Below, piece after piece: positions 18,180 through 26,321 of a stretch of 64,000 nucleotides of DNA. Below the pieces are notes generated by a model. The model was given only the letters and a program-made list of their open reading frames with translations. It did no database searches and was not told the DNA's origin. How positions within the stretch are numbered: the stretch's first letter is position 1; the number at the start of each line of letters is the position of its first letter. Origin of the DNA: Casimicrobium huifangae. Lineage in GTDB: Bacteria > Pseudomonadota > Gammaproteobacteria > Burkholderiales > Casimicrobiaceae. A program made the position numbers and the translations under genes. The stretch lies in the NCBI RefSeq assembly GCF_009746125.1, contig NZ_CP041352.1:4386436-4450435 (forward strand). Reading direction: 5' to 3'.

Positions 18180-18650
18180 GTGAAGCTCAAGCTGATCGCG
18201 CTCGGCCATAACCAGCCGGGCTGGGTGGACGATGCTGTCGCCGACTACAGCAAACGCTTTCCGCCGGAGTGGCCGTTCGAACTGGCCGAGCTGAAACCGG
18301 AAAAGCGCGCCGCCAACCGCAGCACCGAAGTGGTGCTGGCTGCCGAAGCCGAGCGCATTCGTGCGCAGATCCCGCGGCAGGCGCTGACCATCGCCCTGGA
18401 TGAGCGCGGCGAGCAGCTCACCACCCGGGCGCTCGCCGAGCGCCTGCAGGGCTGGGCGCGCGAGGCACCATCGGCCGCCTTTGTTATCGGTAGCGCTGAC
18501 GGGCTGGATGCCGACTTCAAAACCAGTGCCCATTTCCGGCTTGGCTTGTCAAAGCTGACACTGCCGCATGGTCTGGCCCGTATCTTTGTGGTCGAACAGC
18601 TCTATCGTGCGATAAGCTTGCTGTCTGGTCACCCCTATCACCGCGATTAG
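18180..18650 (+). CDS. rlmH: 23S rRNA pseudouridine-1915 N3-methyltransferase
   Basis: SPOUT-family methyltransferase that methylates pseudouridine 1915 in helix 69 of 23S rRNA on the 70S ribosome. The 156-residue length matches the family. Motifs seen: [19 protein letters not shown] at the start, [18 protein letters not shown] in the middle, [10 protein letters not shown] in place of the common IGGPDG loop, and the knot end [17 protein letters not shown]...HPYHRD. The start is GTG at 18180. It directly follows rsfS, its usual partner. Confidence 0.95.
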   Translation: MKLKLIALGHNQPGWVDDAVADYSKRFPPEWPFELAELKPEKRAANRSTEVVLAAEAERIRAQIPRQALTIALDERGEQLTTRALAERLQGWAREAPSAAFVIGSADGLDADFKTSAHFRLGLSKLTLPHGLARIFVVEQLYRAISLLSGHPYHRD

Positions 18651-18678
18651 GGCAAACCGATCCGGTTTGCTGCGCTGC

Positions 18679-19287
18679 ATGAACGAAATCTATCTGGCTT
18701 CAAAGAGTCCGCGTCGTCTTGAGTTGCTGCAGCAGATGGGCATCGCCTGCAAGACCGTCTTGCTGCGTGAGGACAACAACCGTACCCGCGATGTTGACGA
18801 AACGCCGCTGGCCAGCGAGAACCCGTTCATTTACGTCGAGCGCATGGCCAAGATGAAGGCCGAGATCGGCGTGCTGCGCGCCCGCCAGCGCGCGCTGCCG
18901 TCAATGCCATTGCTCGGCGCCGACACCATCGTGGTGTTCAACGGCACCATCTTCGGCAAGCCTGCCGATGCAGCTGACGCCAAACGCATGCTGAAGCTGC
19001 TCTCCGGCACCCGCCACGAGGTGCTGACCTGCGTGGCGGTGACCGACGGCAAACAGATGCTGCACGACACCTGCGTGTCGCGGGTACGCTTTCGCGACCT
19101 GGTCGAATCCGAAATCGATGCCTACATTGCCAGCGGCGAGCCGATGGGCAAGGCTGGCGCCTATGCCATCCAGGGCCTCGGTGGCATCTTCGTCGAGCGG
19201 CTGGAAGGCAGCTACTCAGGCGTGATGGGGCTTCCGCTGTTCGAAACTTCGATGCTACTCTCGCGCTTCGGCATCAAGGTTTTGTAG
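18679..19287 (+). CDS. maf: Maf family nucleotide pyrophosphatase
   Basis: Cytosolic house-cleaning enzyme that hydrolyses modified or canonical nucleoside triphosphates. The 202-residue protein opens with [12 protein letters not shown], the Maf phosphate-binding loop. It has [11 protein letters not shown] and [29 protein letters not shown] in the centre and [29 protein letters not shown] at the end. The last two are typical of the YhdE branch that prefers dTTP/UTP. ATG at 18679 is chosen over TTG at 18667. It is followed by rng, as in many proteobacteria. Confidence 0.94.
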   Translation: MNEIYLASKSPRRLELLQQMGIACKTVLLREDNNRTRDVDETPLASENPFIYVERMAKMKAEIGVLRARQRALPSMPLLGADTIVVFNGTIFGKPADAADAKRMLKLLSGTRHEVLTCVAVTDGKQMLHDTCVSRVRFRDLVESEIDAYIASGEPMGKAGAYAIQGLGGIFVERLEGSYSGVMGLPLFETSMLLSRFGIKVL

Positions 19288-19403
19288 ATCGCCGCATTCG
19301 TCGCCCCGCACCCCCGGGTGCTGGCGGCGGAGTTCCTGGTGGTTTCGTCATCGCCGCATGATCAGCGGTGGCGAACGCAACAGAAATTCTTTGGGGTCAG
19401 CCG

Positions 19404-20873
19404 ATGGCTGAGGAAATCCTCATCAACGTCACGCCGCAGGAGACGCGGGTGGCGGTGCTTGATCACGGCGTGATCGACGAGCTGCACATTGAACGTGCCA
19501 GCCATCGCGGTCTGGTCGGCAATATCTACCTCGGTCGCGTCGCCCGCGTGCTGCCCGGCATGCAGAGCGCATTCATCGAGATCGGGCTGGAGCGCGCTGC
19601 CTTCCTGCATGTCGCCGACATCTGGGAATACCGCCAGGCGCAGCACTCGCCGGAATCAACACCAAAGCCGATCGAAAAGCTGCTGCACGAAGGCCAGCCG
19701 CTGATCGTGCAGGTGATCAAGGACCCGATCGGCACTAAGGGCGCGCGGCTGTCCACGCAAATTTCGCTGGCCGGTCGGCTGCTGGTGCACCTGCCGCAGG
19801 ATTCGCACATCGGCATCTCGCAGCGCATCGAGGACGAGGCCGAACGCACGCTGCTGAAGGAGACACTGACCAAGCTGTTGCCGGACGACGAATCGCGCGG
19901 CGGCTTCATCATCCGCACCATGGCCGAGCGCGCCACCGAGCGCGACCTCGCCCGCGACGTCGAGTACCTCACCAAGCTGTGGGCCGACGTGCAGAGCCGC
20001 GCCCGGTCCACCCGCGCCGGCACGCTGGTGCATCAGGATCTGACGCTCGCCGAGCGTGTGCTGCGAGACTTTTCGAGCGAAAACACCCGCCGCGTGCTGG
20101 TCGATTCCGTCGAAGCACACAAGGCGATGCTCGACTTCGCGCTGCGCTACGCCCCGACGGTGACCGATCACATCCAGCTGCATGAAGGCATGCGCCCGCT
20201 GTTCGACATGTATGGCGTGGAGCAGGAGATCGAACGGGCGCTGCATCGCCGCGTCGACCTCAAGAGCGGTGGCTACCTGATCATCGACCAGACCGAAGCG
20301 CTGACCACCATCGACGTGAACACCGGTGGCTTCGTCGGCGTGCGCTCGTTCGACGACACCATCTTCAAGACCAATCTGGAGGCGGCGCAGACCATTGCGC
20401 GGCAACTGCGCCTGCGCAATCTTGGCGGCATCATCATCATCGACTTCATCGATATGGATTTGCCGGAGCACCGCGCCGCCGTGCTTGATGCGCTCAACAC
20501 GGCGATCGCTACCGACCGCACGCGGCTCACGGTGAATGGCTTCACCCATCTCGGTCTGGTGGAGATGACACGCAAGCGCACCCGCGAATCGCTGGCCCAC
20601 ATCCTCTGTGAGCCTTGCCCCACCTGCAACGGCCGCGGCGAGATCAAGACCGCACAGACAGTCTGCTACGAGATCCTGCGCGAAGTGATGCGCGAAGCCA
20701 AGCAGTTCAACCCGCGCGAGTTCCGCATCCTGGCATCACAAAGCGTGATCGACCTGCTGCTCGACGACGAATCCGCCACCCTCGCGCACCTCTCCGACGA
20801 CATCGGCAAGCCGATATCACTGCAGGTGGATGCCGGTTATTCACAGGAGCAGTACGACATCGTGCTGCTTTGA
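19404..20873 (+). CDS. rng: Ribonuclease G
   Basis: Endoribonuclease that matures the 5' end of 16S rRNA and degrades some mRNAs. The 489-residue length equals that of E. coli RNase G. The start MAEEILINVTPQETRVAV is the family start; an in-frame codon at 19368 would add 12 residues. The S1-like domain is at about residues 35-120, the catalytic aspartate region at TIDVNTGGF and IIDFIDMD, and the zinc-link-type cysteines at CEPCPTCNGRG. It closes the nadD-to-rng housekeeping run. Confidence 0.96.
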   Translation: MAEEILINVTPQETRVAVLDHGVIDELHIERASHRGLVGNIYLGRVARVLPGMQSAFIEIGLERAAFLHVADIWEYRQAQHSPESTPKPIEKLLHEGQPLIVQVIKDPIGTKGARLSTQISLAGRLLVHLPQDSHIGISQRIEDEAERTLLKETLTKLLPDDESRGGFIIRTMAERATERDLARDVEYLTKLWADVQSRARSTRAGTLVHQDLTLAERVLRDFSSENTRRVLVDSVEAHKAMLDFALRYAPTVTDHIQLHEGMRPLFDMYGVEQEIERALHRRVDLKSGGYLIIDQTEALTTIDVNTGGFVGVRSFDDTIFKTNLEAAQTIARQLRLRNLGGIIIIDFIDMDLPEHRAAVLDALNTAIATDRTRLTVNGFTHLGLVEMTRKRTRESLAHILCEPCPTCNGRGEIKTAQTVCYEILREVMREAKQFNPREFRILASQSVIDLLLDDESATLAHLSDDIGKPISLQVDAGYSQEQYDIVLL

Positions 20874-21027
20874 CTTCATTGAGGGCACGCTTCGATGGCG
20901 GCAAGCCCTGGCGTGCGTTTTTAGCGCGCATCGTCTGGCAAGAATCAAAAGAACGCTCCGCGCAAAGCTGGTGTGTGCCAACAGCACGCTCCCCGCACGC
21001 GCTCGCACGAGCGTCGATAATCTCGTC

Positions 21028-21729
21028 ATGCGTATCTGTTCATTGCTGACTGCCAGCGCGCTGGCAACTTTGTCACTGCACGCGCTCGCGGCCGATGCGC
21101 CTGCCCGTGCCACCGATCTCACCGACCGCCTCGCCGCCTGCACCGCCTGCCATGGCAAGGAAGGGCGCACCATCAATGCTGAGTACCTGCCACGCATCGC
21201 GGGCAAACCGGCTGGGTATCTCTATAACCAGTTGCAGAACTTCCGCGATGGTCGCCGCAACAACGCGGCGATGTCGCATTTGCTGCAACCACTGTCGGAT
21301 AGTTACCTGCGCGAGATCGCGGCGTACTTTTCAGCGCTGGATTTGCCCTATCCGCCACCGGTTGCGTCAAAGGCGACGGTAGATGAGCTGCGTCACGGTG
21401 AGGCATTGGTGCTGCGCGGCGACGCATCGCGCAAGCTGCCCGCCTGTTCGCAATGCCACGGCACACCGCTGACCGGTGTCACGCCGGCCATCCCCGGATT
21501 GCTTGGCCTGCCCGCCGCCTACATGAGCGCGCAGCTGGGCGCATGGCGTGCCGGGCAACGCAAGGCACAAACGCCCGACTGCATGGGCGAGATGGCAAAG
21601 TCACTGACGCAGGCCGACATCAACGCGGTGGCAGCATGGCTCGCCGCGCAGCCGATGCCACCGAGCAGCAAGCCGGTGGCGGCCGCACCCGGGCCGTTGC
21701 CGCTGAAGTGTGGCGGGGTGCCGCAATGA
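21028..21729 (+). CDS. Diheme cytochrome c (c4-like)
   Basis: This 233-residue periplasmic protein has a signal peptide to about residue 21 (LHALA). It holds two c-type heme motifs, CTACH at residues 38-42 and CSQCH at 140-144, each in its own c-type domain as in cytochrome c4. It probably passes electrons to a terminal oxidase or takes them from the membrane cytochrome next door. The ATG at 21028 begins the signal peptide. Its stop overlaps the start of the next gene by 4 bp (ATGA), so the two proteins are translationally coupled. Confidence 0.9.
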   Translation: MRICSLLTASALATLSLHALAADAPARATDLTDRLAACTACHGKEGRTINAEYLPRIAGKPAGYLYNQLQNFRDGRRNNAAMSHLLQPLSDSYLREIAAYFSALDLPYPPPVASKATVDELRHGEALVLRGDASRKLPACSQCHGTPLTGVTPAIPGLLGLPAAYMSAQLGAWRAGQRKAQTPDCMGEMAKSLTQADINAVAAWLAAQPMPPSSKPVAAAPGPLPLKCGGVPQ

Positions 21730-23036
21730 AGCTGCGCCGCGTCGTTTGGGGCGCGCTGATTGCTTTCGGCGTGCTGGTGGTGGCGTGGGTCACGCTGTTA
21801 GCGCGCGAGTTCGCGACCAGTGCACTGCCGGCAAGTGCGGGCAATTTGGCAGCGACCGCCGCTCAAATCGAACGTGGTGAATATCTGGCCCGCATCGGCA
21901 ACTGTGCCGGCTGCCACACTGCGCGCGGCGGCGAAGCGTACGCGGGGGGCCGCGCGGTCGATACGCCGTTCGGCGCCGTCTACGCCGGCAACCTGACACC
22001 TGATCGCGCCACTGGTATTGGCGACTGGTCAAGCGATGCGTTCTACCGTGCCCTGCACGAAGGCCGCTCGCGCGATGGTCGCATGCTCTACCCGGCATTC
22101 CCCTATCCGAACTTCACGCAGATCACGCGCGAGGACTCCGACGCGATTTACGCCTACCTGATGAACCGGGTGGCGCCAGTGCATCGCGTCAACACTGCGC
22201 ACGCGCTGACATTCCCCTACGATAGTTCACTGGCGCTGGCGATGTGGCGGCTGCTTTATTTCAAGCCAGCCAGCTTGCAGGTGGATACCTCGCAGTCCGC
22301 CGCCTGGCAGCGCGGCGCTTACCTCGTGCAGGGCCTTGCGCACTGCGGTGCCTGCCACAGCACCCGCAACGCGCTCGGCGCACCGCTCGCCGGCCACGCT
22401 TACGACGGCGCGATGATGCCGCTGAACGACTGGTATGCGCCGTCACTGACTGCGCGCGACGAAGCCAGCGTGGCCGACTGGCCGCTTGCCGACATCGCCC
22501 GCTGGCTGCAAAGCGGCACCTCGCCGCAAGGCGCCGCCTTCGGCCCGATGGCGGAGATCGTGTTCCAGAGCACGCAATACCTGAGCAATGACGACGCACT
22601 GGCGATGGCAACCTACCTCAAGGCCTTGCCGGTGACTCGCGGCGTGGCGTTCAAGCCGTCGCCGCAAACAGTGAGCTCGGGCCGCACAGCAGCAGCGGAT
22701 CGCGGCAGCGCGCTCTACAAGGAGCACTGTGCTGGTTGCCACGGCAAGGACGGCGAAGGCAAGGCGGGCGCATACCCGGCACTGGCCGGCAACCGCACCG
22801 TGCTGATGGCGAACACGACGAATCTGTATCGCGTAGTGCTCTCCGGCGGCTTCGCCCCCGCCACGGCGGGCAACCCGCAGCCGCACGGCATGCCGCCGTT
22901 CTACCACCTGCTAGGCGACGATGACCTTACAGCGCTGCTCAACTACGTACGAAGCGCATGGGGCAACAACGCGCCGGCAATCACCACGCTGGACTTGATC
23001 CACTATCGCGATGCCTTGCGCAGCACGCAACATTGA
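21726..23036 (+). CDS. Triheme cytochrome c, alcohol-dehydrogenase subunit type
   Basis: This 436-residue protein is anchored by an N-terminal hydrophobic helix (residues 5-25). It holds three c-type heme motifs: CAGCH (60-64), CGACH (207-211) and CAGCH (335-339). Layout and phrases such as GEYLARIGNCAGCHTA and GAYLVQGLAHCGACHS match the cytochrome subunit of membrane alcohol or aldehyde dehydrogenases. No dehydrogenase subunit is adjacent; only the coupled diheme cytochrome is. It may serve a periplasmic dehydrogenase encoded elsewhere; the sugar dehydrogenase ~11 kb away is one untested option. Confidence 0.88.
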   Translation: MKLRRVVWGALIAFGVLVVAWVTLLAREFATSALPASAGNLAATAAQIERGEYLARIGNCAGCHTARGGEAYAGGRAVDTPFGAVYAGNLTPDRATGIGDWSSDAFYRALHEGRSRDGRMLYPAFPYPNFTQITREDSDAIYAYLMNRVAPVHRVNTAHALTFPYDSSLALAMWRLLYFKPASLQVDTSQSAAWQRGAYLVQGLAHCGACHSTRNALGAPLAGHAYDGAMMPLNDWYAPSLTARDEASVADWPLADIARWLQSGTSPQGAAFGPMAEIVFQSTQYLSNDDALAMATYLKALPVTRGVAFKPSPQTVSSGRTAAADRGSALYKEHCAGCHGKDGEGKAGAYPALAGNRTVLMANTTNLYRVVLSGGFAPATAGNPQPHGMPPFYHLLGDDDLTALLNYVRSAWGNNAPAITTLDLIHYRDALRSTQH

Positions 23037-23055
23037 CGGGCGCCATCGCTGCCGG

Positions 23056-23526
23056 TCATCGCCGGGGCGACCAGCGTAACGCCGCCCAGCGCAGGTGGTG
23101 CATGCATTCGCGCAGCAAGATCACGCCAGCGGCAAATTCACGGTCCTCAGGCACGCCCTCACGCGCAGCCGGAGCGCCGTTCACCATGCGCACCCAGCGC
23201 GAAAACAGCGCCTCGATCGCTTCGACACCGAGGTCAGCGTCTGAGGCTGCTGCCGGGCTGCCAAGCGCCGCCGTTGCGATCTGCTGCACCGCTGCGCTGG
23301 CACTGCGCACATGGAGTGCCGGCGGAATCTGCGTGGCGAACGGCATGATGGCATCCTCGATCAGCGCAATCGCCCGTTCGACTTGCAGCGCGGTTGGCGG
23401 CGTGTGTGTCAGCACATCGCGGATGAGTTGGGCGATGCTGACCGGAAACTCGATGCTGCGCGGCGCGTTGTCGCCAAAAGTCAGCCTGCAGACGGTATCG
23501 TCAAGCTGTAATTCCGCATCCATCAT
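23056..23526 (-). CDS. Hypothetical protein, second gene of a coupled pair
   Basis: This 156-residue, probably cytosolic protein has no signal peptide or membrane helix. It opens with a short beta-rich part (AELQLDDTVCRLTFGDNAPRS) and is then mostly helical, ending in a basic WSPRR. I do not recognise a family. Its ATG overlaps the stop of the upstream gene by 4 bp, so the two products are probably made in fixed ratio and may interact. It converges on the triheme cytochrome gene with a 19-bp gap. Confidence 0.65.
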   Translation of the reverse strand: MMDAELQLDDTVCRLTFGDNAPRSIEFPVSIAQLIRDVLTHTPPTALQVERAIALIEDAIMPFATQIPPALHVRSASAAVQQIATAALGSPAAASDADLGVEAIEALFSRWVRMVNGAPAAREGVPEDREFAAGVILLRECMHHLRWAALRWSPRR

Positions 23527-23984
23527 GCGACAACGGCGTTTTTCGCGAGCAACGTCTTCAGCGTGCTGACTTGCCAGCCATGCTCCGGCGCAAAGGCGTC
23601 GGGCTCGTTGACCGCGTAGCCGCCGTACCCGTAGACCGTGGAATAGGCGGCGTAATCGGCCGCGTCGAGGGCCTTGCCGGCCAGCGCCTTCGCCACCGCG
23701 TAGGTGCCGGACACGGCGGAATGCTGCGAACCGTCGATCGAGGGTGAACCACGGTGGCGATTGGCAACGACGGCGGCTTCTTCAGCGGCTGCCGTCAGCA
23801 CGGCTTCGTCGACACGGCCTTCGACGTAAGCCTTCAGCACATCCAGCAGTTCGATGGCGCGCGCGTCCTCCAGCCGGTGTCGTACACGCTCGGCACACGC
23901 ATACGCGAAGGCATAGCGCAACGCGCGGCGCGCCGGGTCGGCGACATGGTGTTCGTCAAATAGTGATTGCAGTTCGCTGTTCAT
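23523..23984 (-). CDS. Hypothetical helical protein, resembles putative immunity proteins
   Basis: This 153-residue protein has no signal peptide and is mostly Ala-rich helices. The stretch ACAERVRHRLEDARAIELLD, VLKAYVEGRVDEA, AAEEAAVVANR recalls the putative-immunity-protein family that starts with CAERVLPLFE-like text. The resemblance is by eye and weak, and no toxin gene is nearby. The ATG at 23984 is chosen over an in-frame start at 24047 that would run toward a repeat element. It is translationally coupled to the 156-residue gene downstream. Confidence 0.6.
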   Translation of the reverse strand: MNSELQSLFDEHHVADPARRALRYAFAYACAERVRHRLEDARAIELLDVLKAYVEGRVDEAVLTAAAEEAAVVANRHRGSPSIDGSQHSAVSGTYAVAKALAGKALDAADYAAYSTVYGYGGYAVNEPDAFAPEHGWQVSTLKTLLAKNAVVA

Positions 23985-24044
23985 GCGGAAAGCTTCGCAC
24001 ACGCGACCCCGCGCAAGCAAGGTTCGATGCAGCGACCGCGCAAA

Positions 24045-24162
24045 CAACTTTCCAACGAAAGCCTTATTGGCAATGGGCTGGACAGTCCAAATAGCGGCAG
24101 ATCGACTTTTGCATAAAACTGCACTCTAGCCCAATGCAAATGAGGCTTCTGACAAAAAGCCA
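24045..24162. repeat. ERIC-like palindromic repeat, copy C
   Basis: The left end is AACTTTCCAACGAAAG. The first hairpin is GCCTTATTGGCAATGGGC. The centre AGATCGACTTTT is at 24099-24110. The second hairpin is GCCCAATGCAAATGAGGC, and the end is TCTGACAAAAAGCC. It sits just upstream of the 153-residue gene and downstream of the beta-barrel gene, both on the minus strand. Confidence 0.85.
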
Positions 24163-24207
24163 ATTGCCTTCGATTACCCGCGTCAGCCCGTCAATGTGCC
24201 GTGCAAC

Positions 24208-25134
24208 TTACCAGCGGGCGACCAGCGCGATGTCCACCGCGTGGCGACGGTTGTTGTAGATCGCCGGCTGCGAGCGGTTGTCGGAGGTGGCCAGTGAAGT
24301 GCGCAACGCGAGGCGCTGGCTCAGCGGCCATTCGGCGGTGACGTCCAGGGCGAGGAAACGATCGCGACGCACGCCCAGCTCATCCGGTCCCGGCGCACGA
24401 AAGCGTGAGACCTGCCAGAGCGCGTTGGCGGTCCAGTCAGCACCGGCGAGCTTCCAGCCCAGTTCGACACTGGCGTGGGCGCCGCGATTGGAGAGATCCG
24501 GCAGACCGCGGCGATTGCGCTCTTTGCGCACGCCGGCGGCGATTTCGATGCTTTCGATAGCGGCGGCGGGAAACTTCCAGCGTCGATTGCCGGAGATGGA
24601 TCGTACATCGGCATCGAGATCAAGGTATTCGGCGGCGTGGCGATAGCGGCCGGATTCGACGCGCAGCGCGCGCATGCCACCGTCGGCATCGACTTCGCTC
24701 CAGTCGAAGCGCATGCTGTCGGCTGCGCGAAACGGCCGGTTGGCGACCGAGAGCAGCAGCAGGGACGGACTGACGCCGATCGAGCCAGTGCCCAACTGCC
24801 AGCGCAATCCGGCCTCGGCCAGAGCTGCGCCGAGATTCAGGCTGCGGCTTGACGGCGACCAGCGCGTCTCACCGTGCGCCGTGAGCGACAGACGCAAGGC
24901 GCCGGTCAGCGCCCAGTCGTTGCTGGCGTCGACCGCCAGACGACCGACCGGTCCGGCCAGTCGCGACAAGCCGACGATTTGAACCAGCGCGCCATCTTCT
25001 GAAAGGCGCAACAGGGGAGAGGAAGAATCTTCCCAGCCGGCGCCGGCTTCAACATCAAAGCGGGCGCTGTTGTCGGCCGCGACACCTGCTGTCACGCAGG
25101 CAAGCGCTGCGCACGCAGCCAGCAGGCGAAGCAC
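24208..25134 (-). CDS. Exported beta-barrel-like protein of unknown function
   Basis: This ~308-residue protein has a signal peptide (LRLLAACAALACVTAGVAA) and a mature part of alternating strands (SARFDVEAGAGWEDSS, WALTGALRLSLTAHGETRW, FLALDVTAEWPLSQRLALRT). It ends in an aromatic residue (VDIALVARW), as outer-membrane barrels do. Family not recognised. The start is inferred as GTG at 25134, since the frame upstream is composed of unlikely residues and the signal peptide begins there. It begins 5 bp after the stop of the 61-residue exported peptide gene, so the two form an operon. Confidence 0.65.
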   Translation of the reverse strand: MLRLLAACAALACVTAGVAADNSARFDVEAGAGWEDSSSPLLRLSEDGALVQIVGLSRLAGPVGRLAVDASNDWALTGALRLSLTAHGETRWSPSSRSLNLGAALAEAGLRWQLGTGSIGVSPSLLLLSVANRPFRAADSMRFDWSEVDADGGMRALRVESGRYRHAAEYLDLDADVRSISGNRRWKFPAAAIESIEIAAGVRKERNRRGLPDLSNRGAHASVELGWKLAGADWTANALWQVSRFRAPGPDELGVRRDRFLALDVTAEWPLSQRLALRTSLATSDNRSQPAIYNNRRHAVDIALVARW

Positions 25135-25139
25135 GCCGC

Positions 25140-25325
25140 TCAGGCACGCTTGAAGCAGACGCGCGTCCAGGTGATGCTGCCATCCGGATTGGTCGTCGGA
25201 ACGTTGTAGCAGGTGGTGCCGTGGCCGATGTCGGTGCTGGAGCGCGCCTGGACTGGCGACTGCACGGCAGCGGCGACGAGCAGCACGATGGCGGCGGCGG
25301 AAGCGATACGGGAGATGAGTTTCAT
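25140..25325 (-). CDS. Small exported peptide of 61 residues
   Basis: The protein starts MKLISRIASAAAIVLLVAAA, a signal peptide, and matures to a ~35-residue peptide with two cysteines (GTTCYNV and TRVCFKRA) that could form a disulfide. Family not recognised. The ATG at 25325 has AAGGA upstream on the minus strand. It is the first gene of a two-gene unit with the beta-barrel protein. Confidence 0.6.
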   Translation of the reverse strand: MKLISRIASAAAIVLLVAAAVQSPVQARSSTDIGHGTTCYNVPTTNPDGSITWTRVCFKRA

Positions 25326-25469
25326 GGCGAGTCCTTGTCGAGAATTGGAACGGGTGAACGGCGCCGAGTGCACCGTTGCTTCCCACTTCCGACAGAGCCG
25401 GCTCGCATGTCGCAAATACATCGCGACTGCAAAAAATCTCGAGCTACATCTGCGGCCGATGACAGTCGC

Positions 25470-26186
25470 TCAGGCGAGCAGTGACCCGCTGGCCACCTCC
25501 GCCGGCTCCTGCCCGGCGCGAAACCACTTACCTGGAAACGGCCCGTGCAGCGTGATCTCGTCGCCCAACGGCGTACCCTTGACGCGCAGCCAGTCGCCCT
25601 CGGGCAGACCAAACACCGGCATCGTCGGGTTGATGTGCAGGAACTCCGCGAGACGCTGATCGCGCGTCTCACCCATCCAGCCCTCGGGCACGGCGTTGGT
25701 GTAGTGCGCATTCAGCTGGAAGTTGATGACACCCAATGAATCGAGCCCGGCCGGATCGATGATGGGCATGTCGTTGCTGGTGCGGATGGTCGGCGCGCAG
25801 ATGCCGCTGCCCGCGCTCCAGCCGACGTAGGGCTTGCCCTTCAGAATCTCGTTGCGCAGCGGTACGATCAGCTCCTTGCGACGCAAATGATGCAGCAGGT
25901 TGAAGGTGTTGCCGCCGTTGACCATGATGGCGTCGCACTCGGCGAGCGCCGCGATTGGGTCCTTGAAGTGATGGATCGCCGTGATTTCCACGCCTTCATC
26001 CCGCAGCACCTGCAGGCCGAGACGTACGTTCTTCGCGGTCGAATCCCAGACGATGGTGACGCTGGCGAACGGAATCAGCACCACCTTTTTGGCGTCACCC
26101 AGCGTCTCGCGGATCGCATCAACGGCGTGCTCAAGATAGCCACGATCAGGCATGCGCGAGTTGGAAAGCAGCAGTAGATTCTTCAA
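25470..26186 (-). CDS. pepE: Peptidase E (aspartyl dipeptidase)
   Basis: Cytosolic serine peptidase of family S51 that cleaves dipeptides with N-terminal aspartate. The 238-residue length fits the family. The nucleophile lies in VGWSAGS (Ser at about 124), and Asp 139 (SNDMP) and His 161 (NAHYTN) match the other catalytic positions by spacing. MVNGGNTFNLL is also characteristic. The start is TTG at 26186 (giving KNLLLLSNSR), which is the family start. The gene is divergent from uvrA, so the SOS box between them might also affect it. Confidence 0.93.
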   Translation of the reverse strand: MKNLLLLSNSRMPDRGYLEHAVDAIRETLGDAKKVVLIPFASVTIVWDSTAKNVRLGLQVLRDEGVEITAIHHFKDPIAALAECDAIMVNGGNTFNLLHHLRRKELIVPLRNEILKGKPYVGWSAGSGICAPTIRTSNDMPIIDPAGLDSLGVINFQLNAHYTNAVPEGWMGETRDQRLAEFLHINPTMPVFGLPEGDWLRVKGTPLGDEITLHGPFPGKWFRAGQEPAEVASGSLLA

Positions 26187-26239
26187 GGTTTGGCCTTATT
26201 TATGCGGTTTGGTAGCGATCTTTGCGCCACCGACAACTA

Positions 26240-26255
26240 CTGTGCATTTGCACAG
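26240..26255. promoter_or_regulatory. LexA (SOS) box upstream of uvrA
   Basis: CTGTGCATTTGCACAG is a perfect palindrome of the CTG-N10-CAG form used by LexA in gamma- and beta-proteobacteria. It is centred ~75 bp before the uvrA ATG and ~60 bp before pepE. A weak -10-like TACACT follows at 26265-26270. The location before uvrA, a classic SOS gene, supports the call. Confidence 0.8.
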
Positions 26256-26321
26256 CTTTACCGATACACTGCACATTCTCGCGCAAAGCCCGTTGCGCGG
26301 CCTGCCTTACCCCCGCTTTCC

